Source: an uncultured Centipeda sp.
Lineage (GTDB): Bacteria > Bacillota > Negativicutes > Selenomonadales > Selenomonadaceae
Assembly: GCA_905372865.1 (NCBI GenBank)
Contig: CAJPQT010000029.1
Location: 1-21,898, forward strand
DNA: 21,898 nucleotides
Direction of reading: 5' to 3'
The notes under the pieces were generated by a model that had not been told where the DNA came from, did not search any database, and saw only the letters and a list, made by a program, of their open reading frames with translations. This document shows positions 1 to 7,292 of this stretch, one piece after another. The position numbers and the translations under genes are program-made. Position 1 is the first letter of the stretch. Each line of letters opens with the position of its first letter.

Positions 1-118
1 ATTTTATATCGTATAATAACAAATATGGTGTAAAAAATATATTGTTTTATATAAAACGATTCGATTGAAATATAAAACAATAAGATAAAGATGAAAAAGA
101 ACGATATTGTTTCGGCTT
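1..118. promoter_or_regulatory. AT-rich intergenic region with a palindrome and a repeated half-site
   Basis: No gene is visible here. Positions 41-60 form a 20-base palindrome with one mismatch (ATTGTTTTAT / ATAAAACGAT). The half-site ATAAAACAAT recurs at 72-81, 21 bases (about two helical turns) after the right arm of the palindrome. Positions 40-52 and 70-82 are also a perfect 13-base inverted repeat. A -10-like TATAAT lies at 12-17, but its -35 would fall at or beyond the window edge. The outer bases TTGTT...AAC resemble the ends of redox-sensing Rex operators. This is probably a protein-binding site, but whether it serves an upstream gene or the fumarase operon cannot be decided here. 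Confidence 0.4.
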
Positions 119-157
119 GTGAATCTCATTTCCAAATTGAATGAGATTCACTTTTTT
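119..157 (+). terminator. Intrinsic terminator of an upstream transcript
   Basis: A perfect 12-base stem (GTGAATCTCATT at 119-130, AATGAGATTCAC at 140-151) with a 9-base loop is followed directly by six T residues (152-157). It sits before the fumarase promoter, so it most simply ends a transcript entering from the left. It could also terminate a short leader RNA started near position 24. Confidence 0.8.
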
Positions 158-184
158 CAAGGCTTTGCGGCGAATTTGAAAGAC

Positions 185-213
185 TTGAAAGCAAGAAAAA
201 AATATGATATAGT
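185..213 (+). promoter_or_regulatory. Promoter of the fumarase / fumarate reductase operon
   Basis: The -35 box TTGAAA (185-190) and -10 box TATAGT (208-213) are 17 bases apart, and a TGA triplet before the -10 (205-207) makes it an extended -10. Transcription should start near 220, giving a leader of about 37 bases to the TTG start of the first gene. The form is housekeeping sigma-70/SigA. Confidence 0.7.
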
Positions 214-256
214 CTAATTAACCTGTGTATAAGTTATATTTATAGGAGGGATTACT

Positions 257-1099
257 TTGCGAGAGCTAAGCGCAAAAGCAATCACGGAGAACGTCGCCGA
301 GATGTGCAAAGAAGCGGCGTACTATCTCCCGAATGATGTCTACGAGGGACTCAAAAAGGGGCGAGAGACGGAGGAGTCACCCGTAGGAAGAGTCGTTTTG
401 GATCAGATCATTCGCAACGCTGAGATTGCACGCGAAGAGGATCGGCCGTATTGCCAAGATACGGGCATGACGATCGTGTTTGTGGAGCTCGGGCAGGACC
501 TCCACATCACGGACGGCCTCCTCGAGGATGCGATCAATGAGGGCATTGCGAAGGGCTACACAGAAGGGTACCTGCGCAAGTCGGTCGTTGCGGAACCCCT
601 CTTCAACCGTAAGAATACGCAGAACAACACGCCGGGCGTCATCTATACGAAGGTCGTTGCCGGCGACAAACTCAGTATCACGATTGCGCCGAAGGGCTTT
701 GGTTCGGAAAACAAGTCCGGGGTCAAGATGCTTGTTCCTGCCGACGGTGTCGAGGGCGTGAAGAAGGCGGTCATGGAGATCGTTCAGCACGCAGGCCCGA
801 ATCCGTGCCCGCCCGAGGTGGTCGGTGTCGGCATCGGCGGTACGATGGATCAGGCGGCGCTCCTCTCGAAGAAGGCGCTCACGCGTCCAATCGATCAGCG
901 CCATGCGATGCCCGAGTATGCAAAGCTCGAGAGTGAGCTCCTCGAGATGATCAACAAGACGGGCATCGGACCGCAGCTGGGCGGTACGACAACCGCGCTT
1001 GCCGTGAACGTAGAGTGGGGCGCAACGCACATTGCGGGCCTCCCCGTTGCGGTGACGATTTGCTGCCATGCACTTCGGCATGCGCACCGCGTCCTGTAA
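257..1099 (+). CDS. fumA: Class I fumarate hydratase, alpha subunit
   Basis: This is the N-terminal, cluster-binding half of the heterodimeric, oxygen-sensitive [4Fe-4S] fumarase that interconverts malate and fumarate in the cytoplasm. The 280-residue length is usual for this subunit. Probable cluster cysteines are Cys66 (in RPYCQDTG), Cys184 (in NPCPPEVVG) and Cys269 or Cys270 (ICCH). GGTMDQA (194-200) and LGGTTTALA (241-249) are also typical of the family. The start is a TTG at 257, six bases after the strong AGGAGGG at 244-250; no better-placed ATG exists. The beta subunit follows after 36 bases. In a succinate-forming anaerobe it would dehydrate malate to fumarate for the reductase encoded downstream. 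The symbol is generic; the two-subunit genes are also called fumA/fumB or ttdA-like. Tartrate dehydratase is a related alternative, but the neighbouring fumarate reductase favours fumarase. Confidence 0.93.
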   Translation: MRELSAKAITENVAEMCKEAAYYLPNDVYEGLKKGRETEESPVGRVVLDQIIRNAEIAREEDRPYCQDTGMTIVFVELGQDLHITDGLLEDAINEGIAKGYTEGYLRKSVVAEPLFNRKNTQNNTPGVIYTKVVAGDKLSITIAPKGFGSENKSGVKMLVPADGVEGVKKAVMEIVQHAGPNPCPPEVVGVGIGGTMDQAALLSKKALTRPIDQRHAMPEYAKLESELLEMINKTGIGPQLGGTTTALAVNVEWGATHIAGLPVAVTICCHALRHAHRVL

Positions 1100-1135
1100 C
1101 AAATTTTTCTGTGTATTATCTAGGGAGGAATACTC

Positions 1136-1693
1136 ATGGCGGAAAGCATCCGTATTACGACCCCGTTCACGGAGGAAATGTCGCGCAAGCTGAAGGCGGG
1201 CGACAGTGTTCTCATTACGGGCACGATCATCAGCGCACGCGACGCGGCGCATAAAGCGATGACAGAGGCGCTTGCAAAGGGAGAACCGCTGCCGGTCGAC
1301 TGGCACGATCAGATTGTCTACTATCTCGGACCGACCCCAGCAAAGCCGGGCGATCCGATCGGTTCGGCGGGTCCGACGACCTCCGGCCGCATGGATGCCT
1401 ACACGCCGACGATGCTTGAGCAGGGCATCAAGGGCATGGTGGGCAAGGGGTCGCGCTCGGCTGCCGTTGTGGAGTCAATGAAGAAGAACGGCGTTACCTA
1501 TTTTGCCGCAGTCGGCGGTGCCGCAGCGCTCATCGCGAAGTCTGTGAAGAAGTACGAAGTCGTGGGCTATCCGGAGCTTGGCCCCGAGGCGGTTGCAAAA
1601 CTGACGGTGGAGGATTTCCCCTGCATCGTCGTGATTGACTCCGAGGGCAACAACTTCTACGAGATGGGGCAGAAACCCTATCGGAAAATCTAA
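1136..1693 (+). CDS. fumB: Class I fumarate hydratase, beta subunit
   Basis: This is the C-terminal half of the two-subunit [4Fe-4S] fumarase and partner of the preceding gene. At 185 residues it has the normal size. Family features are the early GDSVLITGTIISARDAAHK stretch (about 22-40), GPTTSGRMD (79-87), GKGSRS (102-107) and the AAVGGAAAL core. A GGGAGGAA ribosome binding site lies just before the ATG. The gene is transcribed with the alpha subunit and, judging from the lack of a terminator or clear promoter in the next 142 bases, probably with the fumarate reductase genes too. L(+)-tartrate dehydratase beta subunits look similar; context argues for fumarase. Confidence 0.92.
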   Translation: MAESIRITTPFTEEMSRKLKAGDSVLITGTIISARDAAHKAMTEALAKGEPLPVDWHDQIVYYLGPTPAKPGDPIGSAGPTTSGRMDAYTPTMLEQGIKGMVGKGSRSAAVVESMKKNGVTYFAAVGGAAALIAKSVKKYEVVGYPELGPEAVAKLTVEDFPCIVVIDSEGNNFYEMGQKPYRKI

Positions 1694-1772
1694 GGCGGCT
1701 CGCATTCCGCCTCGCACATCCTCATTAGAGTGTTCATGCCGATGGTTTGGCGCATGACAAATCATTCGGGGG

Positions 1773-1801
1773 CGCTGCCTCGGATATGCTTCGAGGCAGC
1801 G
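1773..1801 (+). other. Intercistronic hairpin between fumarase and fumarate reductase genes
   Basis: A perfect 10-base stem (CGCTGCCTCG at 1773-1782, CGAGGCAGCG at 1792-1801) encloses a 9-base loop in the 142-base gap between fumB and frdC. There is no T tract after it, so it is not a standard intrinsic terminator. A second, 6-base stem (AGGCGG at 1693-1698, CCGCCT at 1707-1712) starts within the fumB stop codon. No convincing promoter is seen in the gap. RNA processing or 5' protection of the reductase message is a plausible role. Confidence 0.5.
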
Positions 1802-1835
1802 GCTCCAAAGGTCTACATATTTCAGGAGGTATGAA

Positions 1836-2468
1836 ATGTTCCACACAACCTTTTACATGCGGCGGCTGCATTCATTGGTCGGTCTCGTCGTCGTCGGCGT
1901 GTTCCTCTTCGAGCACGTCTTCACGAATTCGACGGTGCTCGGCGGCGCAAAGGCGTTCAATGATTCGCTGGCGATGATGGAGCTGATTCCAAAGCCGATT
2001 TTCTACGGTCTCGAGATCTTTGCTATTGCAGTACCGCTCCTCTTTCACGCAATCTACGGTATTTACATCGCGGCGCAGGCAAAGAACAACCCCGGCAACT
2101 ATGGCTATGTCCGCAACTGGCAGTTCGCTTTGCAGCGCTACACCGCATGGATTCTCATTCCGTTCCTCATTTGGCATGTCGGTTACATGCGCATCTGGGA
2201 GAAAGGCATGATGGGGACGCATATCAATTATGACCTCCTCTACACCTATTTTGTGACGGGCGACTACGCCATCCTCCACACGGTGCTCTATACGCTCGGC
2301 ATGATCGCGGCGATCTTCCATTTCTGCAACGGCATCTCGACGTTCTGCATGACGTGGGGCATCGCCAAAGGCCCGCGCGCACAGGCGGTCATCAACGCGA
2401 TGGCGATGGGACTCTGCACACTGATGAGTCTCGTGACGCTCGCCTTCATGGGCAGCTATTTCATGTAA
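1836..2468 (+). CDS. frdC: Fumarate reductase / succinate dehydrogenase cytochrome b558 subunit
   Basis: This is the single membrane-anchor subunit of a Bacillus/Wolinella-type quinol:fumarate reductase. It is 210 residues long with five likely membrane helices (roughly 11-30, 57-80, 102-120, 144-168, 190-208). Histidines at 27, 71, 114 and 162 fall in helices at the spacing expected for ligands of two haems b, as in B. subtilis SdhC. RRLHSLVG near the N-terminus is characteristic. The ATG at 1836 follows TCAGGAGGT; another ATG at 1831 is out of frame. It should pass electrons from menaquinol to the iron-sulfur subunit. Whether the enzyme works as a reductase or a dehydrogenase cannot be read from this subunit; the fermentative context suggests fumarate reduction. 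Confidence 0.92.
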   Translation: MFHTTFYMRRLHSLVGLVVVGVFLFEHVFTNSTVLGGAKAFNDSLAMMELIPKPIFYGLEIFAIAVPLLFHAIYGIYIAAQAKNNPGNYGYVRNWQFALQRYTAWILIPFLIWHVGYMRIWEKGMMGTHINYDLLYTYFVTGDYAILHTVLYTLGMIAAIFHFCNGISTFCMTWGIAKGPRAQAVINAMAMGLCTLMSLVTLAFMGSYFM

Positions 2469-2492
2469 AAACTGCAGCAAAGGAGAGTAATA

Positions 2493-4304
2493 ATGGCTAA
2501 AGTACCTGAAAATAAGGTGATCATCATCGGCGGCGGTCTTGCGGGACTGCTGGCGGCGATGAAGGTCTGCGAAGGCGGCGGCACGGTCGATCTCTTTTCC
2601 TACTGCCCGGTGAAGCGTTCGCACTCGCTCTGCGCGCAGGGCGGCATGAATGCCTGCATGGATACGAAGGGCGAGCACGACAGCGTCTATGAGCACTTCG
2701 ACGACACCGTTTACGGCGGCGACTTCCTCGCGGATCAGCTCGCCGTCAAGGGCATGGTCGAAGCGGCGCCGCGTCTCGTGAAGATGTTTGACCGCATGGG
2801 CGTTCCCTTTACGCGTACCTCCGAGGGCGTGCTCGATCTGCGCAATTTCGGCGGACAGAAGAACAAGCGCACCGTGTTTGCCGGCTCGACGACCGGTCAA
2901 CAGCTCCTCTACGCACTCGACGAACAGGTGCGTCGCTGGGAGGTCAAGGGCAAGGTCAAAAAATATGAGTTCTGGGAATACATCCGCGCGATTAAGAACA
3001 AGGACGGCATCGTCCGCGGCATCGTCGCGCAGAATATGAACTCGAACGAGATTCGTTCGTTCCCGGGGGATGTCGTTATGCTCGCGACGGGCGGCCCCGG
3101 GCAGGTGTTCGGCCGCTGCACGGCGTCCACGATCTGCAACGGCTCGGCGGTCTCCTCCGCGTATCAGCAGGGCGCGCACATCGGCAATCCCGAGTTCATC
3201 CAGATCCATCCGACGGCGATTCCGGGCTCGGATAAGAACCGCCTCATGTCCGAGGCGTGCCGCGGTGAGGGCGGGCGGATTTGGACGTATAAGGACGGAA
3301 AACCGTGGTACTTCCTCGAGGAGATGTACCCCGCGTACGGCAACCTCGTGCCGCGCGATGTCGCTTCGCGCGCGATCTTCAAGGTTTGCGTTCATATGGG
3401 GCTCGGCGTCAACAATGACCGCCGCGTCTACCTCGATCTTTCGCATATCCCTGCGGACTACCTCGAGCACAAGCTCGGCGGCATTCTCGAGATGTACTCT
3501 GAGTTCGTCGGTCAGGATCCGCGCAAGGTGCCGATGGAGATCTTCCCGTCCGTCCACTACTCAATGGGCGGCATCTGGGTTGATCGCATGCACCACACGA
3601 ACATTCCTGGGCTCATGGCGGCAGGGGAGTGCGATCACCAGTACCACGGCGCGAACCGTCTCGGCGCAAACTCGCTTCTCTCGGCGAGCTATTCCGGCTA
3701 CGTTGCAGGTCCCGAGGCGCTGCGCTGGGCACGCAGCGGTGAACTCGGCACGGCGCTCACCGAGGAAGAACTCGAAAATGCACGCAAAGAGGCGGTTGCG
3801 GAGTTTGATAAGATCCGCAATATGACGGGTTCCGAGAACGCGCACAAACTCCATCAGGAGATGGGCGAGATCATGTACGATTACGTCTCCATTGAGCGTG
3901 ACAACAAGGGCCTCGATATCTGCCTCGAAAAGCTCAAAGGCATCCTGAAGCGCTGGGATGACATCGGCGTGACCGATCATGGCACATGGGCAAATCAGGA
4001 AGCCATGTTTGTCCGTCAGCTGCGCAATATGATTCTCTACGCGATGGCGGTCACGAAGGCTGCGCGCTGCCGCGATGAGAGCCGCGGTGCACACGCGAAG
4101 ATTCTGCTTGACGACAAGGGTGAGCGCATGACGGATGCCGATGGTGAGCTCATGTTCTACGGCCGTGATGACGAGCGCTTCATGAAGACCTCCATCGTGG
4201 ACTACGATCCGCAGACCGAGGAGCCTCAGGTCAGCTACATGGATTTCGAGCATTCACTCATCAAGGCGCGTGCGCGTAACTACGCCGTCGCCAAGAAGGA
4301 GTAA
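2493..4304 (+). CDS. frdA: Fumarate reductase / succinate dehydrogenase flavoprotein subunit
   Basis: This is the catalytic subunit (603 residues) that interconverts fumarate and succinate on covalently bound FAD. The N-terminal dinucleotide fold is VIIIGGGLAG (9-18). His44 in the RSHSLCAQGG stretch matches the covalent FAD attachment site. The substrate region includes the HPT motif (His239), CRGEGG (256-261), Arg288 in VPRDVASRA as the likely proton-transfer arginine, and HYSMGGIW (355-362). The GANRLGANSLLSA stretch contacts FAD. The ribosome binding site is AAAGGAGAG. It lies 24 bases after frdC and 15 bases before frdB. All key residues are present and length is normal. Confidence 0.96.
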   Translation: MAKVPENKVIIIGGGLAGLLAAMKVCEGGGTVDLFSYCPVKRSHSLCAQGGMNACMDTKGEHDSVYEHFDDTVYGGDFLADQLAVKGMVEAAPRLVKMFDRMGVPFTRTSEGVLDLRNFGGQKNKRTVFAGSTTGQQLLYALDEQVRRWEVKGKVKKYEFWEYIRAIKNKDGIVRGIVAQNMNSNEIRSFPGDVVMLATGGPGQVFGRCTASTICNGSAVSSAYQQGAHIGNPEFIQIHPTAIPGSDKNRLMSEACRGEGGRIWTYKDGKPWYFLEEMYPAYGNLVPRDVASRAIFKVCVHMGLGVNNDRRVYLDLSHIPADYLEHKLGGILEMYSEFVGQDPRKVPMEIFPSVHYSMGGIWVDRMHHTNIPGLMAAGECDHQYHGANRLGANSLLSASYSGYVAGPEALRWARSGELGTALTEEELENARKEAVAEFDKIRNMTGSENAHKLHQEMGEIMYDYVSIERDNKGLDICLEKLKGILKRWDDIGVTDHGTWANQEAMFVRQLRNMILYAMAVTKAARCRDESRGAHAKILLDDKGERMTDADGELMFYGRDDERFMKTSIVDYDPQTEEPQVSYMDFEHSLIKARARNYAVAKKE

Positions 4305-4319
4305 GGGAGGATAGAAGTC

Positions 4320-5072
4320 ATGGCAGAACAGAAAAAAGTTCGTTTTATCATCGAGCGTCAGGATGGACCGAACGAGAACCCCTATACGCAGGAGTTTGAC
4401 GTCGACTATCGTCCCGGTCTCAATGTCGTTGCATCGCTCATGGAGATCCAGAAGAACCCTGTGACGGTCGACGGCAAGCGCGTCCCGCCTCCGGTCTGGG
4501 AGTGCAACTGTCTTGAGAAGGTCTGCGGCGCATGCATGATGGTCATCAACGGACGTGCACAGCAGGCGTGCTGCGCGTTGATTGACAATCTTACGCAGCC
4601 AATTCGCGTGCAGCCGGCGCGTACATTCCCCGTGATCCGCGATCTCCTCATCGACCGTTCGGTCATGTTCGAGAGCCTGAAGCGCATTCACGGCTGGGTC
4701 GAGGTGGACGGCACATGGGACAACAAGGATGCCCCCATTCAGAATCCGTATACGGCGGAGACGTGCTATGAGCTGTCGCACTGCATGACGTGCGGCTGCT
4801 GCCTTGAGGCATGCCCGAACGTCGGCCCGCAGTCCGACTTCATCGGTCCTGCACCGACGGCACAGACCTTGCTCTTCAACCTCCATCCGCTCGGAAAGTT
4901 TGACGCACCGACGCGTCTCAATGCGCTGATGGAGAAGGGCGGTATCACGAGCTGCGGCAACAGCCAGAACTGTGAACGCGTCTGCCCGAAGAGCATCAAG
5001 CTCACGCAGCATCTTGCACAGCTCAACCGCGAGGTCAACAAGCAGGCACTGCGCAATATGTTCAATCACTAA
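4320..5072 (+). CDS. frdB: Fumarate reductase / succinate dehydrogenase iron-sulfur subunit
   Basis: This is the electron-transfer subunit (250 residues) linking haem b in the membrane anchor to FAD. The N-terminal ferredoxin fold has 2Fe-2S ligands Cys64, Cys69, Cys72 and Cys84. The C-terminal domain has CMTCGCCLEACP (155-166) and Cys212, Cys218 and Cys222. By family pattern Cys155, 158, 161 and 222 hold the 4Fe-4S cluster, and Cys165, 212 and 218 the 3Fe-4S cluster. All ligands are present. GGGAGGAT precedes the ATG. It is the last gene of the operon and is followed by a strong terminator. Confidence 0.96.
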   Translation: MAEQKKVRFIIERQDGPNENPYTQEFDVDYRPGLNVVASLMEIQKNPVTVDGKRVPPPVWECNCLEKVCGACMMVINGRAQQACCALIDNLTQPIRVQPARTFPVIRDLLIDRSVMFESLKRIHGWVEVDGTWDNKDAPIQNPYTAETCYELSHCMTCGCCLEACPNVGPQSDFIGPAPTAQTLLFNLHPLGKFDAPTRLNALMEKGGITSCGNSQNCERVCPKSIKLTQHLAQLNREVNKQALRNMFNH

Positions 5073-5101
5073 TCCGTATTCCCACCGAAAATCGGAACAG
5101 C

Positions 5102-5133
5102 AAAGGGGCTGCCCCGTTGGGGCAGCCCCTTTT
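5102..5133 (+). terminator. Terminator of the fumarate reductase operon
   Basis: GGGGCTGCCCC (5105-5115) pairs perfectly with GGGGCAGCCCC (5119-5129) around a three-base loop. Flanking AAA and TTTT lengthen the stem and supply the T tract. It sits between convergent genes. In the opposite direction only three T residues follow, so it is weaker for the chemoreceptor gene ending at 5156. Confidence 0.88.
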
Positions 5134-5155
5134 GTATGCGTTTCAACAGAAATAC

Positions 5156-7117
5156 TCAGAGTTGGAAGCGTCCTACAAGTCGCTGCAGATCCTGTGCAAG
5201 CTGCGCGAGTGTCTGGCTCGCAGCGGCGATCTCCTGCATGGAAGCCGCCTGCTGTTCGGAGACGGCGGAGACGTTCTCCGCCTCGGAACTTACGGCGTTT
5301 GACACCTTCTGCACCGATTCGACTGAGGCGAACATGTGCTCGCTGCCCGCCTTGATGCCTTCGGTGCTCTTTAGAATTGCGTCTACCTTGTGCGAGAGCT
5401 CCTCGACAACACCTGCAATACGGTTGAACTGCTCGCCCGCCATATTGACCTGTGTGACACCCTCACCGACGCGCTCCTTCTGCTCCTGCATGACCTTGAA
5501 CGTGCTCTCGATGCGGTTTGCATTCTCGGTGATGAGCCCCGTGATCTCCTGTGCGGCTGTCTCGGACTGTTCGGCAAGCTTTCGCACTTCCTCGGCGACG
5601 ACGGCAAAGCCGCGGCCTTGCTCACCCGCACGCGCTGCCTCGATGGCGGCGTTGAGGGCGAGGAGGTTCGTCTGTCCTGCGATCTCCGTAATCATCTCGA
5701 CAATCTCGGAGATGCGCTTGGAACTCTCATAGAGTGCCGTCACGGCATCGCCGACATCCTGTGCGCTCTGATTGAGGACATCCATGCCCTTGACGGCGAC
5801 ACTTAGCCCTTGCTGTCCCTCGATGGTGGCTGTCTGTGCACGCTCCGTTGCCGCAGAGACATCGGTGATGCCGTCCGTGATATCATTGATGGCATGTGTG
5901 ATTCGATCCACCGTCTGGAAGGACTCATCGACGACCTCACGCTGTTCGATGGTGCTGCCCGTGATCTTCACAATAGCCTCTGCTGCGTGCTGCGCACCCT
6001 GTGCCGACTGATCGGCAGAGGCGGTCAGCTGTTCGGAGGCCGCCGCAAGCTGTTCCGCGGTCTGTGCCGCACTCTGAATCAGTTCGCGCAGTCCCTTGAC
6101 CATCGCAAGGAAGGCGTTGTGCAGCTCCCCAATCTCGTCCTCACGATTCATCTCGGGCGGTACAATGCCAAGGTTCCCTTTTGCAACCTCGGATGCTGCT
6201 GTCGCCATATTCCCGAGCGGCCCTGCGATCGAGCGTGCAATTGCATAGAGTAGACCGGAGAGGAGGGCGAGTGAGAGGAGAAGACCTGCAATCATCGTCC
6301 ACTTCAGGGCATTCACGTCTGCCAGCACTTCTTCCTTCGGCACGAAGAGAACGAGTGACCAGCCCGTATTGCCGACAGGATGGACGGCGTAGTAGTAGTC
6401 GACATCCTGATAGTTGGATTCAAAGAAGAGTGGTTCCTTCGAGAGGAAACGCTTTGCGGCCTCCTCGCCCTGCTCATGCACATTGTTGTCCATTGTCAGC
6501 GCAGAGTGGTAGATGAACCGTCCCTCGGAGTCGAGTAAGAAAGCCGCACCACTTTCCCGAATCTTAAAGACCGAAATTTTCTCCTCGATGATGGAGAATG
6601 GGACATCCATCCCGAGAACAGCCTCCGTTCCGTCGGTCAGATTGAGCGCACGGCTCAGCGCGACAACCTTCCTGTTGTGGAATGCGTTGACAAAAACCCT
6701 CGAGATCTGGACGCCGTCGTGCTGCAGGGCGATCTTGTACCATGGGCGTGTCGTCGGATCGAATTCCTCCTTTGGTACGATGCGCTCATGACCGTAAAGA
6801 AAATCACGTCCGGGGATGCCAAGATAGATCCCGTCAATATCGGCGCGTGCACCGAAATCCCGTGCTGCGGCGATAAAGGAGTCATCGGACGGCAGCGCGG
6901 TTGACCACACCTGTCCAAGCCCCTCCAAGATCCCCCGCTGTCTTTCCACGACGGCGTTGATCTCCTCGGCGTGATACTCTGCGAGCGCCTTCATCTCACG
7001 CTGGGTCGCCGACTCGATCATCCTGCTCGCTTCCCAGTAGGAGAATGCTGCCATCGCAATAAAAATGACAATGAACGGCCCTCCGATCCAAAGAAGCATC
7101 TTCGACTGCAGCTTCAT
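5156..7117 (-). CDS. Methyl-accepting chemotaxis protein with periplasmic dCache sensor (first paralogue)
   Basis: This is a membrane chemoreceptor of 653 residues. Order: helix 1 (about 7-28), a double-Cache periplasmic domain (about 35-268), helix 2 (about 273-295), HAMP (about 296-350), then the methylation and signalling coiled coil (about 360-645). The signalling tip, EIAGQTNLLALNAAIEAARAGEQGRGFAVVAEEVRKLAEQ (478-517), is essentially consensus. The sensor has RPWY (124-127) and GMD (Asp171), resembling amino-acid-binding dCache receptors, with Phe119 where those often have Tyr. The ligand is unknown. The start is supported by AAAGGGG upstream and by alignment with the neighbouring paralogue. 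It should signal through CheA/CheW, which are not in this window. Confidence 0.95.
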   Translation of the reverse strand: MKLQSKMLLWIGGPFIVIFIAMAAFSYWEASRMIESATQREMKALAEYHAEEINAVVERQRGILEGLGQVWSTALPSDDSFIAAARDFGARADIDGIYLGIPGRDFLYGHERIVPKEEFDPTTRPWYKIALQHDGVQISRVFVNAFHNRKVVALSRALNLTDGTEAVLGMDVPFSIIEEKISVFKIRESGAAFLLDSEGRFIYHSALTMDNNVHEQGEEAAKRFLSKEPLFFESNYQDVDYYYAVHPVGNTGWSLVLFVPKEEVLADVNALKWTMIAGLLLSLALLSGLLYAIARSIAGPLGNMATAASEVAKGNLGIVPPEMNREDEIGELHNAFLAMVKGLRELIQSAAQTAEQLAAASEQLTASADQSAQGAQHAAEAIVKITGSTIEQREVVDESFQTVDRITHAINDITDGITDVSAATERAQTATIEGQQGLSVAVKGMDVLNQSAQDVGDAVTALYESSKRISEIVEMITEIAGQTNLLALNAAIEAARAGEQGRGFAVVAEEVRKLAEQSETAAQEITGLITENANRIESTFKVMQEQKERVGEGVTQVNMAGEQFNRIAGVVEELSHKVDAILKSTEGIKAGSEHMFASVESVQKVSNAVSSEAENVSAVSEQQAASMQEIAAASQTLAQLAQDLQRLVGRFQL

Positions 7118-7197
7118 ACCACTGACCCCTTTCTGTATCAGTCCCGAAAAACTCTATCTGTAAGCATTCGACATAAAGATATATTGTCCTTTAATAA

Positions 7198-7226
7198 ATT
7201 ATAATAAAATGTAAATTCAGATTTAA
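7198..7226 (-). promoter_or_regulatory. Possible promoter of the first chemoreceptor
   Basis: On the minus strand a perfect TATAAT (plus-strand ATTATA at 7198-7203) lies 17 bases from a poor -35 box TTAAAT (plus 7221-7226). The surrounding DNA is very AT-rich, so chance matches are likely. I looked for a flagellar sigma-28 promoter (TAAA, 15 bases, GCCGATAA) and found only an ill-spaced partial match. Confidence 0.35.
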
Positions 7227-7240
7227 GAAATTAAAATAAT

Positions 7241-7277
7241 AAAGAAGGCATTGCTCCGTAAGAACAATGCCTTCTTT
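7241..7277 (-). terminator. Terminator of the second chemoreceptor gene
   Basis: A perfect 13-base stem (AAAGAAGGCATTG at 7241-7253, CAATGCCTTCTTT at 7265-7277) has an 11-base loop. Read on the minus strand it is followed by a T-rich stretch (TTATTATTTTAA). It separates the two tandem chemoreceptor genes, implying separate transcripts or attenuated read-through. Confidence 0.82.
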
Positions 7278-7292
7278 GCTGGATTCGATTTC

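Noticed and set aside
377..1306. Minus-strand open frame opposite the fumarase genes
   Set aside because: It spans two real plus-strand genes and their gap, with Arg-rich shadow composition and no initiation signal.
1872..3557. Long minus-strand open frame (561 codons) opposite frdC and frdA
   Set aside because: It mirrors the codon pattern of well-identified plus-strand genes, has Arg/His/Asp-rich composition typical of antisense frames in GC-rich DNA, and has no ribosome binding site or recognisable motif.
7118..7240. Flagellar sigma-28 promoter for the first chemoreceptor
   Set aside because: A TAAAGGAC...GTCGAA pair exists on the minus strand, but the spacing is 17 rather than 15 bases after TAAA and the -10 is only partial.
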